Positions 22,236-31,393 are shown, counted from the first letter of the stretch. The stretch is 64,000 bases of DNA from an uncultured Christensenellaceae bacterium (GCA_910586625.1 CAJUIZ010000003.1:1-64000); one strand, 5' to 3'. The notes: generated from the sequence alone by a model not told the origin. Numbers and translations are program-made.

Positions 22236-25200
22236 TATATCAATTCCTTTAATATCTTAAAGAGTATTTGCCGTTTTTCGTCACTCGAAATAGATTCGTT
22301 AAACTCCTCCAAATCGCTTGTTAGGGCATTATAAAGCATATCCCCCTCCGTAGTATTTTCCGCCGAATCAAATTGTCTTGTGATTTCTTGTCCGTTATCA
22401 TCTCGGAAAACAATTTTATAGCTTGCGGTGTTTGCACGTCTTTTGTCGCTATCATATTGCAAAATAGCATCTTTCACCGATTTTAATTCTTCGATAAATG
22501 TGTTCATAATTTCATCGGTAAAATCGCTCATTCGCAAATTAAAGAGAATCCTTGCTACCACTTCAATAAGTTTAGTTTCATCATTGTTAGGATGTTTAAC
22601 AAGATCCAAAAACAAATTGATTTTCCCACTAAAAGAATGCTCTTTAGTGGTTAGTTTCAGATCATCGTAAAAATTCTCCAATACCGACGATAGACTTTCC
22701 TTATCACTACCGCCAAACACACCTTTCGCTTCTTTAATAAGTTTTTGATGAATGTTGTAGTATGTATTGCTAATGCGTTGATATGAGATACGCAATGCTT
22801 GTGTAACTTCCGAATACAGTTCAGAATTGTAAATTGATTTTACTTGCCTAAACAGAAAATCATATGCGTTGATGTCTAAATTACTTAGCGCATTCCTAAA
22901 TCTGATTGACGAAATATCAAGGGATTCTATCTTGCCATCACTTGAACAGTAGTTTTTAGTCGTCACTTCATATTTTGTCAGTTGCAAATACCATCTACGC
23001 ATTGCTTTTACTAAATAAGCAAATGAGCCGGCACTTTTATCTGCCGAATGAATATACTGCGCAAAAATATTTTCCAGATTTACTATATAAGTTTCCTTTT
23101 CGTCATTCCACTTCTCAAGATAAATTTTATATTCCTCCGGTGCGGCAATAATATCGTTCATTACCACCGCAGACAAAGGCAATTCTCTATCTTTTCTACG
23201 CAAAACCAAGTGATTTTTATATCGCAAAAAAACCACCGCTAAATACACCGGAATTACACCTTGCTTTAATCCAAAATGATATTCGGGTTTTGTTAGTATA
23301 GCATATAGCTCTTCAAAATTCTTTCCCTTATCGGCACTTAATATAAAATCGTTAATTGCTTGCAATACCGCGCGCGTCTTTTCGTCGGCACATGAATATT
23401 CCAAATAATAGTCGTCGCCATTCTGCACATAGATGCCGGGAAGAACAAGTAAACTTCGCAAAATATTCATCTCGGGGCCGTTGCCCATAAGCCCAAAATC
23501 TTTTTGACTAATATTACTAAACAAAGCATTTAATAATTTTGCGCGCGCACTCTTAATAGTAGAACTCAATTCGTTTCTATTAATAAGTTCATTAACGATT
23601 TTCGGCGTACGATAATAAATATCTTGAATAATTTGCGATAAAAGTTGAGGAAGTTGCGCTTTGCGAACAATTCCCATTTTCTCGCCTTTATAATATACAG
23701 AGGACATTTTCTTTTCAAATCTAAAGAACGTGTTTTCAATAAAAGCATTAAGAATATTGGCTCGGTCTTCTAAAATATACCCCAATTCATCCAAAAGCTC
23801 GATTTCTTTATCTCTATATTGTTCAATCAATTTTTGTATCGCTCTGTATTCTTTGGCAACTCCCGCATAATCGCTAATATTATTCGGCAAGACGATTACA
23901 ACGCGTTCATTTTCTATTTCACTTATTATCTTTGTTGCAAGTTGAATATCGGACTCTGCCCAAACCAACACACCATACATCAACCCGTCGGCATTAGAAT
24001 CAATCGCCATTCCCGTTTTTTCAATATACGGCAAATCTTCCGCTTCTATGAAGCGAAACTCAAAATACCTAATTATTTCATTCTCATCATTATACCTAAC
24101 GGGATAAAGGTACTTTTTCGTACAAATATCATTGAATATGGTTTTTACAGCTAATCCATTATCAATCCGGAACATTTCCTGCTGAATAAGTTCAAGCACG
24201 TTATGTCCGCTACCGGCAGTTATCCTAACATACGGACGATACATCAACTCTATTAAGAGATGACAATTTTTTAACACTTCTTTTGCCGACTCGATTTCCC
24301 CAACAGAATAATTGACTGAGTAGATTTCACTGATTATATCCCAACTGGGCGGAACAACCTTAAAATCATTTACACAATAAATCAATGCCAATGTTTTAAC
24401 TATTTTTTCTGCCAATATATTATCATAGTCACGAAGTTTAGATAAAGCCGATGTCGTTATTTGCCACTGCTTTTTAATATTGCTTCCGTATGGTTCATTC
24501 TTAAATAATTTTTCAAAATAATCATAAATATAATCCGGCTCGATTATCGAAAACTCATCATTATTGGTGCGCAAAAAATACGGTACGGAATATTTTTCCG
24601 TAGAGGATAAAAAAGTAAATATTGTCCTTTCATTTTGTGCAACCAATTCCGAAATTTGCGGAAGCAATAAAAGCGTATAGGGATGCAAGGGATAACATCT
24701 CAATGCGAGGTTTTGCCCCATTGATTTATTAACCTCAACAAAAGAATAATCATTATCAATGAGGCTTTTAAGTTTATTAAACTGTATGGAGTGTCGACGG
24801 ACATACTCATCAAATTGATTTTGGTCTTTTGATAAGACAGTAGAAACTATGTCATATATTTCGCACTCATCATTATCAATAGAAATAGGTTTGAAGCGAT
24901 TGGAAACGGCTTTCCAACTATCAACTTTCTTTTTGGGTAAATTCCCCAAATAATTTTCTATACTTTTATGTGAAATCAATAGTAAGTGTAATTGATTTTC
25001 TCCACTTCGATTACATTTCTCGGCAAAATCTTGTATAAGTTTAATTTCCATAGACGAAGATTTGTCAACACTTCCTTCGAGAAATTTACCGAATTCATCA
25101 TAGACAATAAATATACCGTTATATCCTTTTCTTTTTATAGCTTGAGCAACGCTATCGTATACAGAAATAACGTCTGCTCCCGATAAAGGATTAAACTCAC

Positions 25201-25834
25201 TACCAGACGTCAGTAACGGATAAATCTTCACAAACAAATCGTAACTATTTTGATCGTAACTTTTTAGAGATTGAATAAAACCATCGACATTTTGTCCTAT
25301 CTTCTTCTCTAGTTCTTTATATGTTTCCGGAAAATCTTTCCCCCAAGATATTATTTTATCGATTGCTGCATCGAAAAACGTCGTAGGCATCAACTCAGAC
25401 AGTTGTGCTGTTTTTAACGCTTCGCTCAAACTCTGCAAAAGTGTAGACTTCAAATCCAAACTATTTGCATTAACGATAACCGGCAGAAGTTTCTTTTTTG
25501 ATGCAATAAAAGCACGGATATTTTTAGATAAATCTAAGTTCGTTTCGGCAGCCTTTTTGATAACCGTTGAAAACAAATTGCCATCGCGACCAGCAAGCAG
25601 TGCTAAAATATGGAGAATCAAATGCGATTTTCCTTTACCATATGAACCCGTCAAAATTCTTGCTCTGTCGGTAGACTTATTTTCCGTGCTCGATAAAATA
25701 TCCTCAATAATGCGCAAAGAACTTTGTGTGGGAATATAGCTTGCTATTTTTTTATCATCATAAATATCATAAGCAATATTTACAGAATATTGAAAACCTT
25801 CAATAGGGTGAATTATTTCGGCTATCTTATTCAT
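22235..25834 (-). CDS. Large P-loop ATPase, BrxC/PglY-like
   Basis: 1199 aa. Walker A GSYGKGKS at 63-70, within ARILTGSYGKGKSHLILHILALLAG, is close to the BrxC/PglY P-loop; a Walker B-like IFIVYDEFGKFLEG follows near residue 250. The length and the absence of other recognised domains also suit BrxC. Such proteins are essential in BREX phage exclusion, of unknown exact action. In this operon it stands beside sulfur-transfer genes, not BREX methylase or PglZ. It could alternatively be a distant DptF/DndF-type subunit. Adjacent starts and stops overlap by 1 to 4 bp. Confidence 0.7.
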   Translation of the reverse strand: MNKIAEIIHPIEGFQYSVNIAYDIYDDKKIASYIPTQSSLRIIEDILSSTENKSTDRARILTGSYGKGKSHLILHILALLAGRDGNLFSTVIKKAAETNLDLSKNIRAFIASKKKLLPVIVNANSLDLKSTLLQSLSEALKTAQLSELMPTTFFDAAIDKIISWGKDFPETYKELEKKIGQNVDGFIQSLKSYDQNSYDLFVKIYPLLTSGSEFNPLSGADVISVYDSVAQAIKRKGYNGIFIVYDEFGKFLEGSVDKSSSMEIKLIQDFAEKCNRSGENQLHLLLISHKSIENYLGNLPKKKVDSWKAVSNRFKPISIDNDECEIYDIVSTVLSKDQNQFDEYVRRHSIQFNKLKSLIDNDYSFVEVNKSMGQNLALRCYPLHPYTLLLLPQISELVAQNERTIFTFLSSTEKYSVPYFLRTNNDEFSIIEPDYIYDYFEKLFKNEPYGSNIKKQWQITTSALSKLRDYDNILAEKIVKTLALIYCVNDFKVVPPSWDIISEIYSVNYSVGEIESAKEVLKNCHLLIELMYRPYVRITAGSGHNVLELIQQEMFRIDNGLAVKTIFNDICTKKYLYPVRYNDENEIIRYFEFRFIEAEDLPYIEKTGMAIDSNADGLMYGVLVWAESDIQLATKIISEIENERVVIVLPNNISDYAGVAKEYRAIQKLIEQYRDKEIELLDELGYILEDRANILNAFIENTFFRFEKKMSSVYYKGEKMGIVRKAQLPQLLSQIIQDIYYRTPKIVNELINRNELSSTIKSARAKLLNALFSNISQKDFGLMGNGPEMNILRSLLVLPGIYVQNGDDYYLEYSCADEKTRAVLQAINDFILSADKGKNFEELYAILTKPEYHFGLKQGVIPVYLAVVFLRYKNHLVLRRKDRELPLSAVVMNDIIAAPEEYKIYLEKWNDEKETYIVNLENIFAQYIHSADKSAGSFAYLVKAMRRWYLQLTKYEVTTKNYCSSDGKIESLDISSIRFRNALSNLDINAYDFLFRQVKSIYNSELYSEVTQALRISYQRISNTYYNIHQKLIKEAKGVFGGSDKESLSSVLENFYDDLKLTTKEHSFSGKINLFLDLVKHPNNDETKLIEVVARILFNLRMSDFTDEIMNTFIEELKSVKDAILQYDSDKRRANTASYKIVFRDDNGQEITRQFDSAENTTEGDMLYNALTSDLEEFNESISSDEKRQILFKILKELI

Positions 25835-26721
25835 TGCAATTCTCCTCCATTGATTAAAGTATAATATTGCTCAATAGCCTGCACAAACGTAGAGCGTCTA
25901 TTTAACTTAATAACATCTAATCCCGCCGTTCTGATTATATCGATATACCCCATTTTTTGTAACTGTTCCAAATAGTAGAAGCACGCACTTCTATCCAAAT
26001 TGAAAATTCTAGCGATATTGCACGGTTTATCCATCAAATCGGATATTAATATCTCTTTGCTTTCAGCCTGATCACAAATTACGCCAAACACAATTAAAGG
26101 ATGTAATGTATCCTTGTCGGGTACAACTTTTTTATATTCTTTTATTCCTTTATCGTCGGTAACTACTTCGTCAATCATGCCTAATTCTCTTAAGGGGCAT
26201 ATATTCGTATTTTCGGGAGATTTATCTTTATCTTTCAAATAATACGTTCGTAGCAAACAATCAAATTCATCTTCCAACATTTTATCGGAACAGGAGTAAT
26301 CATATTGCGTAAAAAGAAAATCTTTCAACTCATTTACAAACAATACTTTATTAAATGATGTCATTTTGAAAACATTGAAAAACCAATACCACGCGGTGGC
26401 AAGATCTTCATTTTTAGCAAGTTGATAATGCAACACCCAATTTGTGCCATCTTCCTCAAAATACTTATCACGATCATCAATAAGTCTACCAAGTTCTGTG
26501 AGCCGTTGTATTTTTTGGTTTCCGTCAGGCACTTCTTCCATTATTCCTACTACGTTCAACCAATAACGTAAAGACTTTACCATATTAGCACCAATTCCAA
26601 GCACATCACAAGGATTGACTTCTTTATCGGTAAAAAGCCTATTGTTTAGAATGATATTTTTAACGCCTTTTCGTATCCAACCCTTGCGAACACAAAAGGT
26701 TTCATGAGCTCTTATCTTCAT
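25831..26721 (-). CDS. DUF4007 family protein
   Basis: 296 aa, starting MKIRAHETFCVRKGWIRKGV, characteristic of DUF4007 proteins, which are found beside DndC-like PAPS-reductase genes. Contains a central Trp-rich segment (WVLHYQLAKNEDLATAWYWFFNVF) and a C-terminal winged-helix-like part (PCNIARIFNLDRSACFYYLEQLQKMGYIDIIRT), so it may bind DNA. Its stop overlaps the next gene by 4 bp and the DndC-like gene ends 1 bp before. Specific role unknown; a target-recognition part is possible. Confidence 0.75.
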   Translation of the reverse strand: MKIRAHETFCVRKGWIRKGVKNIILNNRLFTDKEVNPCDVLGIGANMVKSLRYWLNVVGIMEEVPDGNQKIQRLTELGRLIDDRDKYFEEDGTNWVLHYQLAKNEDLATAWYWFFNVFKMTSFNKVLFVNELKDFLFTQYDYSCSDKMLEDEFDCLLRTYYLKDKDKSPENTNICPLRELGMIDEVVTDDKGIKEYKKVVPDKDTLHPLIVFGVICDQAESKEILISDLMDKPCNIARIFNLDRSACFYYLEQLQKMGYIDIIRTAGLDVIKLNRRSTFVQAIEQYYTLINGGELQ

Positions 26722-26722
26722 A

Positions 26723-28438
26723 TTACTCCTCTTTCGATTTAAGGAATCGATCCATTAGACAACCGCCGTCAAGATACTTTGCCGTAACGCATTTCTTACA
26801 ATGTTTACATTTGGTTTCATCAATCTTATATCCTAATGGAGAGACGGTTATAGCGCCAAAAGGACATACCGATTCGCATTTTAAGCATCTCCTACACGCA
26901 TTATATTTGCGTACTTGATACGCAATCATACGACGTAAGTTTTCATGATCGGCTACATTCATTGTCCGAATTTTAACTGAATATTCAAATTCCGACTGGC
27001 TGAACGGTTGAATAGATAGTATCGGGACATTAGTGGCTATATCCAAAACGATTACTTCATGTAATAATTTACGTCCTAAATCTTTGCTCACTTTTCCGAA
27101 TGGGACAAACAGATTATAAAATGAATCATCGATGGGCTTATTCAATTTATAAATTTTCGCATGATCTTCCGCAGTACAATTTGTATATCGAATTTTAACA
27201 TCTTCTGCCGCCGCCAACCCGTTGCCGCCTTGACGAGCCTTCCATTTACCTTCGTCAACATACACTTCCGGATCGGGTTTTCCAATACGTTTTGCAAAAT
27301 CAATCAAGTAGTTGCGCCAACGTTCCGATTGTTCCGGCATATATATTTTTGCAAGGAATTGAGAGCGGACATTGTTATTTGGACAACACCAACAACCAAC
27401 CCGATCATAACCCAATCTGTATGCGTCATTGAAATCGACATTTTCGCTCAACATATAAAGCCATAATTCAATATCGGTCCAATAAAAAATCGGAGCCGCT
27501 ACCGTTTGCTTTTGTATTTTTACATTCGCCCCATTAGCAACCCTATCATACTTACTTCTGCTTGTAGACTCGTTTTTTCTTATTCCATAGAAGGTCAATA
27601 TACGAGAATCTCTAAAAAGCGAACTAAGAGTACGCGTAATCGGACCTGTCTTAAACATAGTACAGCACCACCGCATCATTCTTGCCGGCGGACCAATCTC
27701 ATCGCAAATAGAATAAAAATCCCTGTCTCTATTCTTAGCCTTTTTTACAATAGTCTGTGGATTGTTTTTTCTATAACGTTCAATATAATCATAAGTCGCA
27801 GGAAACTCCAAAGTAGTATCACCAAATATGTGGACTATTTTCGGATTGGACAAAGAACGCGTTACCACATCAGCAACAACAGTAGAATCTTTCCCCCCCG
27901 AAAAGGAAATTACTGTTTTATAGTCGGGGAAATTTTCTACTTGTTGACGAACAAAATTGAAAGACTCTTCTTTTATAGTAGATAAATGTTCTCTATTGCA
28001 ATCTATGAACTTATCAATAAATGAATTAAAACAAGCGTAATCATTATCAGATTTGTATTTTTCCAAATCTTTAATGATCGGTTGAACGTCCATTTTTTTA
28101 ATTTTTTCCAACGATAAATTTTTGCTTTTACCATCTATGTAATATCTACTATCACAAGCCCATACCGAGGAATGTGCATACTTAAAGGGCTTCCCTTCGA
28201 TAATCTCTAAAAGCAGTCTTTCTTCCGGAAATACCGGCCTCAAATCTTTCGATAAATATTTGATTTCGTTTCCGCAACAAGGGCATACCTTTGGAGAAGT
28301 ATCCGATAATTTGCGAATAATGGGTACACGACAACCGCCGCACCAAAATACTTCGGTCGGCTCATCTTGCTGTGTTTTGCTTCCGCAATTTTCGCAAGTG
28401 TCGAAATATGAGAATTTATTGCAATTAGTGCACCACAT
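26723..28438 (-). CDS. dndC: DndC-like PAPS reductase with N-terminal zinc knuckles and C-terminal ferredoxin
   Basis: 571 aa. Three CxxC pairs (residues 3-6, 15-18, 33-36 and 52-55) open the protein. SGGKDS at 180-185 is the ATP pyrophosphatase loop of PAPS reductase/DndC proteins; RWCCTMFKTGP and GCWCC can ligate an iron-sulfur cluster or bind sulfur. Residues about 515-560 hold a second iron-sulfur module with CxxCxxxCP and CxxCxxC-type spacing (CRRCLKCESVCPFGA; CKHCKKC). It would accept sulfur from the desulfurase and insert it in the DNA backbone. The built-in ferredoxin is unlike classical DndC. First enzyme gene after the WYL regulator. Confidence 0.8.
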   Translation of the reverse strand: MWCTNCNKFSYFDTCENCGSKTQQDEPTEVFWCGGCRVPIIRKLSDTSPKVCPCCGNEIKYLSKDLRPVFPEERLLLEIIEGKPFKYAHSSVWACDSRYYIDGKSKNLSLEKIKKMDVQPIIKDLEKYKSDNDYACFNSFIDKFIDCNREHLSTIKEESFNFVRQQVENFPDYKTVISFSGGKDSTVVADVVTRSLSNPKIVHIFGDTTLEFPATYDYIERYRKNNPQTIVKKAKNRDRDFYSICDEIGPPARMMRWCCTMFKTGPITRTLSSLFRDSRILTFYGIRKNESTSRSKYDRVANGANVKIQKQTVAAPIFYWTDIELWLYMLSENVDFNDAYRLGYDRVGCWCCPNNNVRSQFLAKIYMPEQSERWRNYLIDFAKRIGKPDPEVYVDEGKWKARQGGNGLAAAEDVKIRYTNCTAEDHAKIYKLNKPIDDSFYNLFVPFGKVSKDLGRKLLHEVIVLDIATNVPILSIQPFSQSEFEYSVKIRTMNVADHENLRRMIAYQVRKYNACRRCLKCESVCPFGAITVSPLGYKIDETKCKHCKKCVTAKYLDGGCLMDRFLKSKEE

Positions 28439-28454
28439 TATTCAAGAATTGCGC

Positions 28455-29450
28455 TTACTCCTTAATGTAATTATTAATGATTTCGTTTAGATACTCGCTG
28501 AATTGGAATTTAATTTCTTTCGGTGCTATTATTTTCAACTTATCACCAAAACTGCAACACCAACCGAAAAACATATCGCTTATTTGTATATCGACAGTGA
28601 ATTTGAACTTATCATTGCCGAGATCGGTTATGCCAACCTTTTCTCCGAATTTATCGTAAATAACGTCAATCAATTTCGAAGCGACTTCAAACGTAACCCT
28701 TTCGGACTTACCACCGAACATTGAAAATACTTGCTTTCTATAATTACATAAATCTATCCCTTTCGGGTGAGCATCTTTATTTATAGGCGTATCAAGTACG
28801 CCAACTTCCGTCATACGGTCTATCCTATAATTGGTAAGCGTTATATGATTATCGTGATAGCACACAAGATAGTAATTATCGTTAGAAAACACCATTGTTA
28901 CAGGATTTGCAACATAACGGTGTCCGTCCCTACGGAAGACACGCTCGCCTTGTAAGTCGTAATCAAAATACTTAAAAATTATCTTTTTCTCGGAAAGTAT
29001 GGCTTCATCGATTTTATCAATGCTGTAATAAATATTTTCATTTGTATGCTTCGTGGTATTAAACGCAACAATGTTCTTTTTCAAAAGTTCTGCGCGATTG
29101 CTACCGCCGAGAGCTGAAATCTTATCTATAAACTCAACCGTCTTTTTCTCTGTTATAAAACTCGCTGCTTGCACGGCGTCCATAAGAATACGCAATTCTG
29201 GTACGTCGAAACTCCTATCTACCACATAATACGAATTGTTGTGTTGCCCTCTGCGTTGAATTATCTCATAGCCGTATGCGTTGAGCGTGGCAATATCTTG
29301 ATACAAAGTTTTTCTGTCACACTCAATACCTGCCGACTTTAACTTTTCTATGATTTGATTGGTTGTCAAAGGATGCTGTTCGTCGGTGTCCTGTTTCAGC
29401 ATCTCCCAAATCTTTAATAATTTAATTTTTGAAAAGTTTTGTTTGCCCAT
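28455..29450 (-). CDS. WYL-domain transcriptional regulator of the sulfur-modification operon
   Basis: 331 aa. N-terminal winged helix (IEKLKSAGIECDRKTLYQDIATLNAYGYEIIQRRG) and a central WYL region (YYLVCYHDNHITLTNYRIDRM). WYL proteins regulate many defence systems by sensing nucleic acid. It is paralogous to the regulator at 44803-45810 (LWEMLKQDTDEQHP against LWDILRQETDEQHP). The gene sits first in the operon and its own promoter lies immediately before the ATG, which gives a nearly leaderless mRNA (promoter 29459-29487). No Shine-Dalgarno is present, consistent with that. Confidence 0.85.
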   Translation of the reverse strand: MGKQNFSKIKLLKIWEMLKQDTDEQHPLTTNQIIEKLKSAGIECDRKTLYQDIATLNAYGYEIIQRRGQHNNSYYVVDRSFDVPELRILMDAVQAASFITEKKTVEFIDKISALGGSNRAELLKKNIVAFNTTKHTNENIYYSIDKIDEAILSEKKIIFKYFDYDLQGERVFRRDGHRYVANPVTMVFSNDNYYLVCYHDNHITLTNYRIDRMTEVGVLDTPINKDAHPKGIDLCNYRKQVFSMFGGKSERVTFEVASKLIDVIYDKFGEKVGITDLGNDKFKFTVDIQISDMFFGWCCSFGDKLKIIAPKEIKFQFSEYLNEIINNYIKE

Positions 29451-29458
29451 ATAAATCT

Positions 29459-29487
29459 ATTATAGCAAATAATTCGACAAAATGCAA
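29459..29487 (-). promoter_or_regulatory. Promoter giving a near-leaderless WYL mRNA
   Basis: On the minus strand TTGCAT (29487-29482), 17 bp, then TATAAT (29464-29459). Only 8 nt separate the -10 element from ATG 29450, so transcription would begin about at the start codon. Confidence 0.65.
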
Positions 29488-29529
29488 GGGCGTAATGTCC
29501 AAAATTCAAGACAGTAAGGAAAAAAGTTA

Positions 29530-29730
29530 ATATTCGTCTTTCGACATAGTTTTTTGTCCGAAAACGCCTTTGCCGTCAAAGGTAGAAAATATTACTTAAA
29601 ATATTAAATCGTTGTGATTATAGCGTAATATTTTCTACTTCTTCTTTGACGGACGAACTTAATTAAAATGGCACCCACTTTTTACAAAGCCCTTTTCGGA
29701 CCTCTCCGTTTCTCGTCGAAAGACGAATAT
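29530..29730. repeat. 201-bp multi-stem foldback element
   Basis: Four nested inverted repeats: 29530-29545 with 29715-29730 (16 bp, perfect), 29556-29572 with 29685-29701 (2 mismatches), 29573-29581 with 29644-29652 (9 bp), and 29582-29595 with 29625-29638 (14 bp). All fit one hairpin with a 29-nt apical loop. It lies between the divergent WYL and recombinase genes, where no terminator is needed. It may be a MITE relic or a regulatory/recombination structure. Bases 29465-29529 hold nothing else. Confidence 0.65.
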
Positions 29731-29759
29731 AAAAAATCTCAAAAAGGATAAAGTAAATT

Positions 29760-29799
29760 TTCTAATAGGAAAAAAACCTTCCTATTAGAATTTTATACT
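29760..29799 (+). promoter_or_regulatory. Recombinase promoter with the shared operator palindrome
   Basis: TTCTAATAGGAA and TTCCTATTAGAA (29760-29771, 29779-29790) form a 12-bp-arm palindrome with a 7-nt spacer. Core 29764-29786 is the exact reverse complement of 13348-13370. TATACT (29794-29799) is the -10, 44 bp before the recombinase start. A clear -35 is not seen, as expected for a regulated promoter. Confidence 0.6.
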
Positions 29800-29830
29800 G
29801 TCCTAAAAATGAGAAAAGGAGCGTTTCAAA

Positions 29831-31393
29831 ATGAAAACAGCCGTCATCTATGCTCGATATTCGAGCGACAGACAAACCGAACAGTCGATTGAGGGGCAAG
29901 TCCGCGTATGCAACGACTATGCAGAAAGAAATGACATTCTTGTTGTCAACCAATACGTAGACAGAGCCACGACGGGTACGAACGACAACCGCGACGCGTT
30001 CCAGCAAATGATGAAGGACAGCGACAAAAAGGCTTGGGACTACGTTCTCGTTTACAAACTTGATCGCTTCAGTCGTAACAAGTTTGAAATGGCTATGCAC
30101 CGAAAGCACCTTAAGGACAACGGGATTAAAATATTGTCTGCTATGGAGAATATTCCCGACAGTCCCGAAGGCATCCTGCTTGAGAGCTTACTTGAAGGCA
30201 TAAATCAGTACTATTCGGAGGAATTGGCACAAAAGACTAGACGCGGACAGCGTGAAACTCGATTGAAAGGACTACACTGTGCGGGCAAACTCAATTACGG
30301 TTACTACACCGAAAAGAAAAAAGTGTTTGTTCACCCCGAAGAAGGACCTATTGTCAAAGAAATCTTTGAAAGGTATGCTGCCGGTGAGCGCGGCAACGAA
30401 ATAGCAATAAGTTTTGCAGAACGCGGCATACTCTATCGCGGAAAACCGTTTAGTGCGGCAAACATATATGTAATTTTACACGGCGAGAAATACACAGGAA
30501 AATACGAATTGCACGGCGAGGTTTACGATAATATCTATCCGAGAATTATTGAGCCTGAACTGTACGAGCGCTGTAAACAAAAAATAGACGCTAACCGTTA
30601 CGGCAACCATATCCCCGATTATTCCTACCTGCTTCGACGCAGAGTATATTGCGGTGAGTGCGGAACGCGAATGACATCTTACAGCGGAACGTCAAAGTCC
30701 GGCAGGGTTTCCAAGTATTATAAATGTTGGAACGCTATCGGCAAGAAAAATTGTAAAGCTAAATTCATTAAAAAGGACGTCCTCGACGGTTTGGCAATCA
30801 AAACATTGCAGGAAACGCTTACGGGCAAAAATCTCTCTGTTATCGTGGACGAGATTTATAAACAGCACAATGCAAAACTGTTGGGCGAAAACCCCGTCAA
30901 AATGTTGGAAAAGGAATTGACACAGATAAACAAATCCATAAACAACATTATGCACGCCATCGAGCAAGGCATTTTAACGGACACCACAAAAGAACGCTTG
31001 CAAGAACTCGAAAATCAACGGCGTGATTTACAAGAAAAATTGATATTCGAGCGTATGCAAGAGCAAGTCGTTTTAGATAAGAAAACGATTGAAGAATATC
31101 TAAAAGACGGCGTTAAGCAAGAACCCGAAATGATGATTGATTTGCTTGTAGACAAGGTGTATGTTTACGGCGACCGCATAGAACTGATACTTCACTACAC
31201 CGATCAACCCATAAAACCAAAACCTCAAATAGATAATAATGACGAAAGCCCTGAAGGTAACGACCTTCGGGGCTCTCTTGTTTTTACGGCTATGACGTTG
31301 ATAGATGAACTTTGGTTTAAGGGATTAAAGAAAAAAGACCTTGAGCCGAAACTCAAAGGCACTCGCAATATGCTTGTCTATGTGGAGATTTAA
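29831..31393 (+). CDS. Large serine recombinase
   Basis: 520 aa. N-terminal resolvase domain starting MKTAVIYARYSSDRQ (catalytic Ser-11), the RFSRN box (about residue 80), a Recombinase domain, and a zinc ribbon (CGECGTRM, KCWNAIGKKNCK) followed by a coiled coil. These enzymes integrate and excise phage-type elements at short att sites. AAAAGGAG lies 8 nt upstream. It is the only integrase-type gene in this region, in a different orientation from its neighbours. The C-terminal about 40 residues lie beyond an internal intrinsic terminator (31247-31286), which is odd and may indicate a changed 3' end. Confidence 0.85.
   Translation: MKTAVIYARYSSDRQTEQSIEGQVRVCNDYAERNDILVVNQYVDRATTGTNDNRDAFQQMMKDSDKKAWDYVLVYKLDRFSRNKFEMAMHRKHLKDNGIKILSAMENIPDSPEGILLESLLEGINQYYSEELAQKTRRGQRETRLKGLHCAGKLNYGYYTEKKKVFVHPEEGPIVKEIFERYAAGERGNEIAISFAERGILYRGKPFSAANIYVILHGEKYTGKYELHGEVYDNIYPRIIEPELYERCKQKIDANRYGNHIPDYSYLLRRRVYCGECGTRMTSYSGTSKSGRVSKYYKCWNAIGKKNCKAKFIKKDVLDGLAIKTLQETLTGKNLSVIVDEIYKQHNAKLLGENPVKMLEKELTQINKSINNIMHAIEQGILTDTTKERLQELENQRRDLQEKLIFERMQEQVVLDKKTIEEYLKDGVKQEPEMMIDLLVDKVYVYGDRIELILHYTDQPIKPKPQIDNNDESPEGNDLRGSLVFTAMTLIDELWFKGLKKKDLEPKLKGTRNMLVYVEI
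31247..31286 (+). terminator. Intrinsic terminator inside the recombinase reading frame
   Basis: AGCCCTGAAGGT (31247-31258) pairs with ACCTTCGGGGCT (31263-31274), one G-T pair, loop AACG, followed by TCTTGTTTTT. It lies 107 bp before the recombinase stop codon, in coding sequence. Confidence 0.6.
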
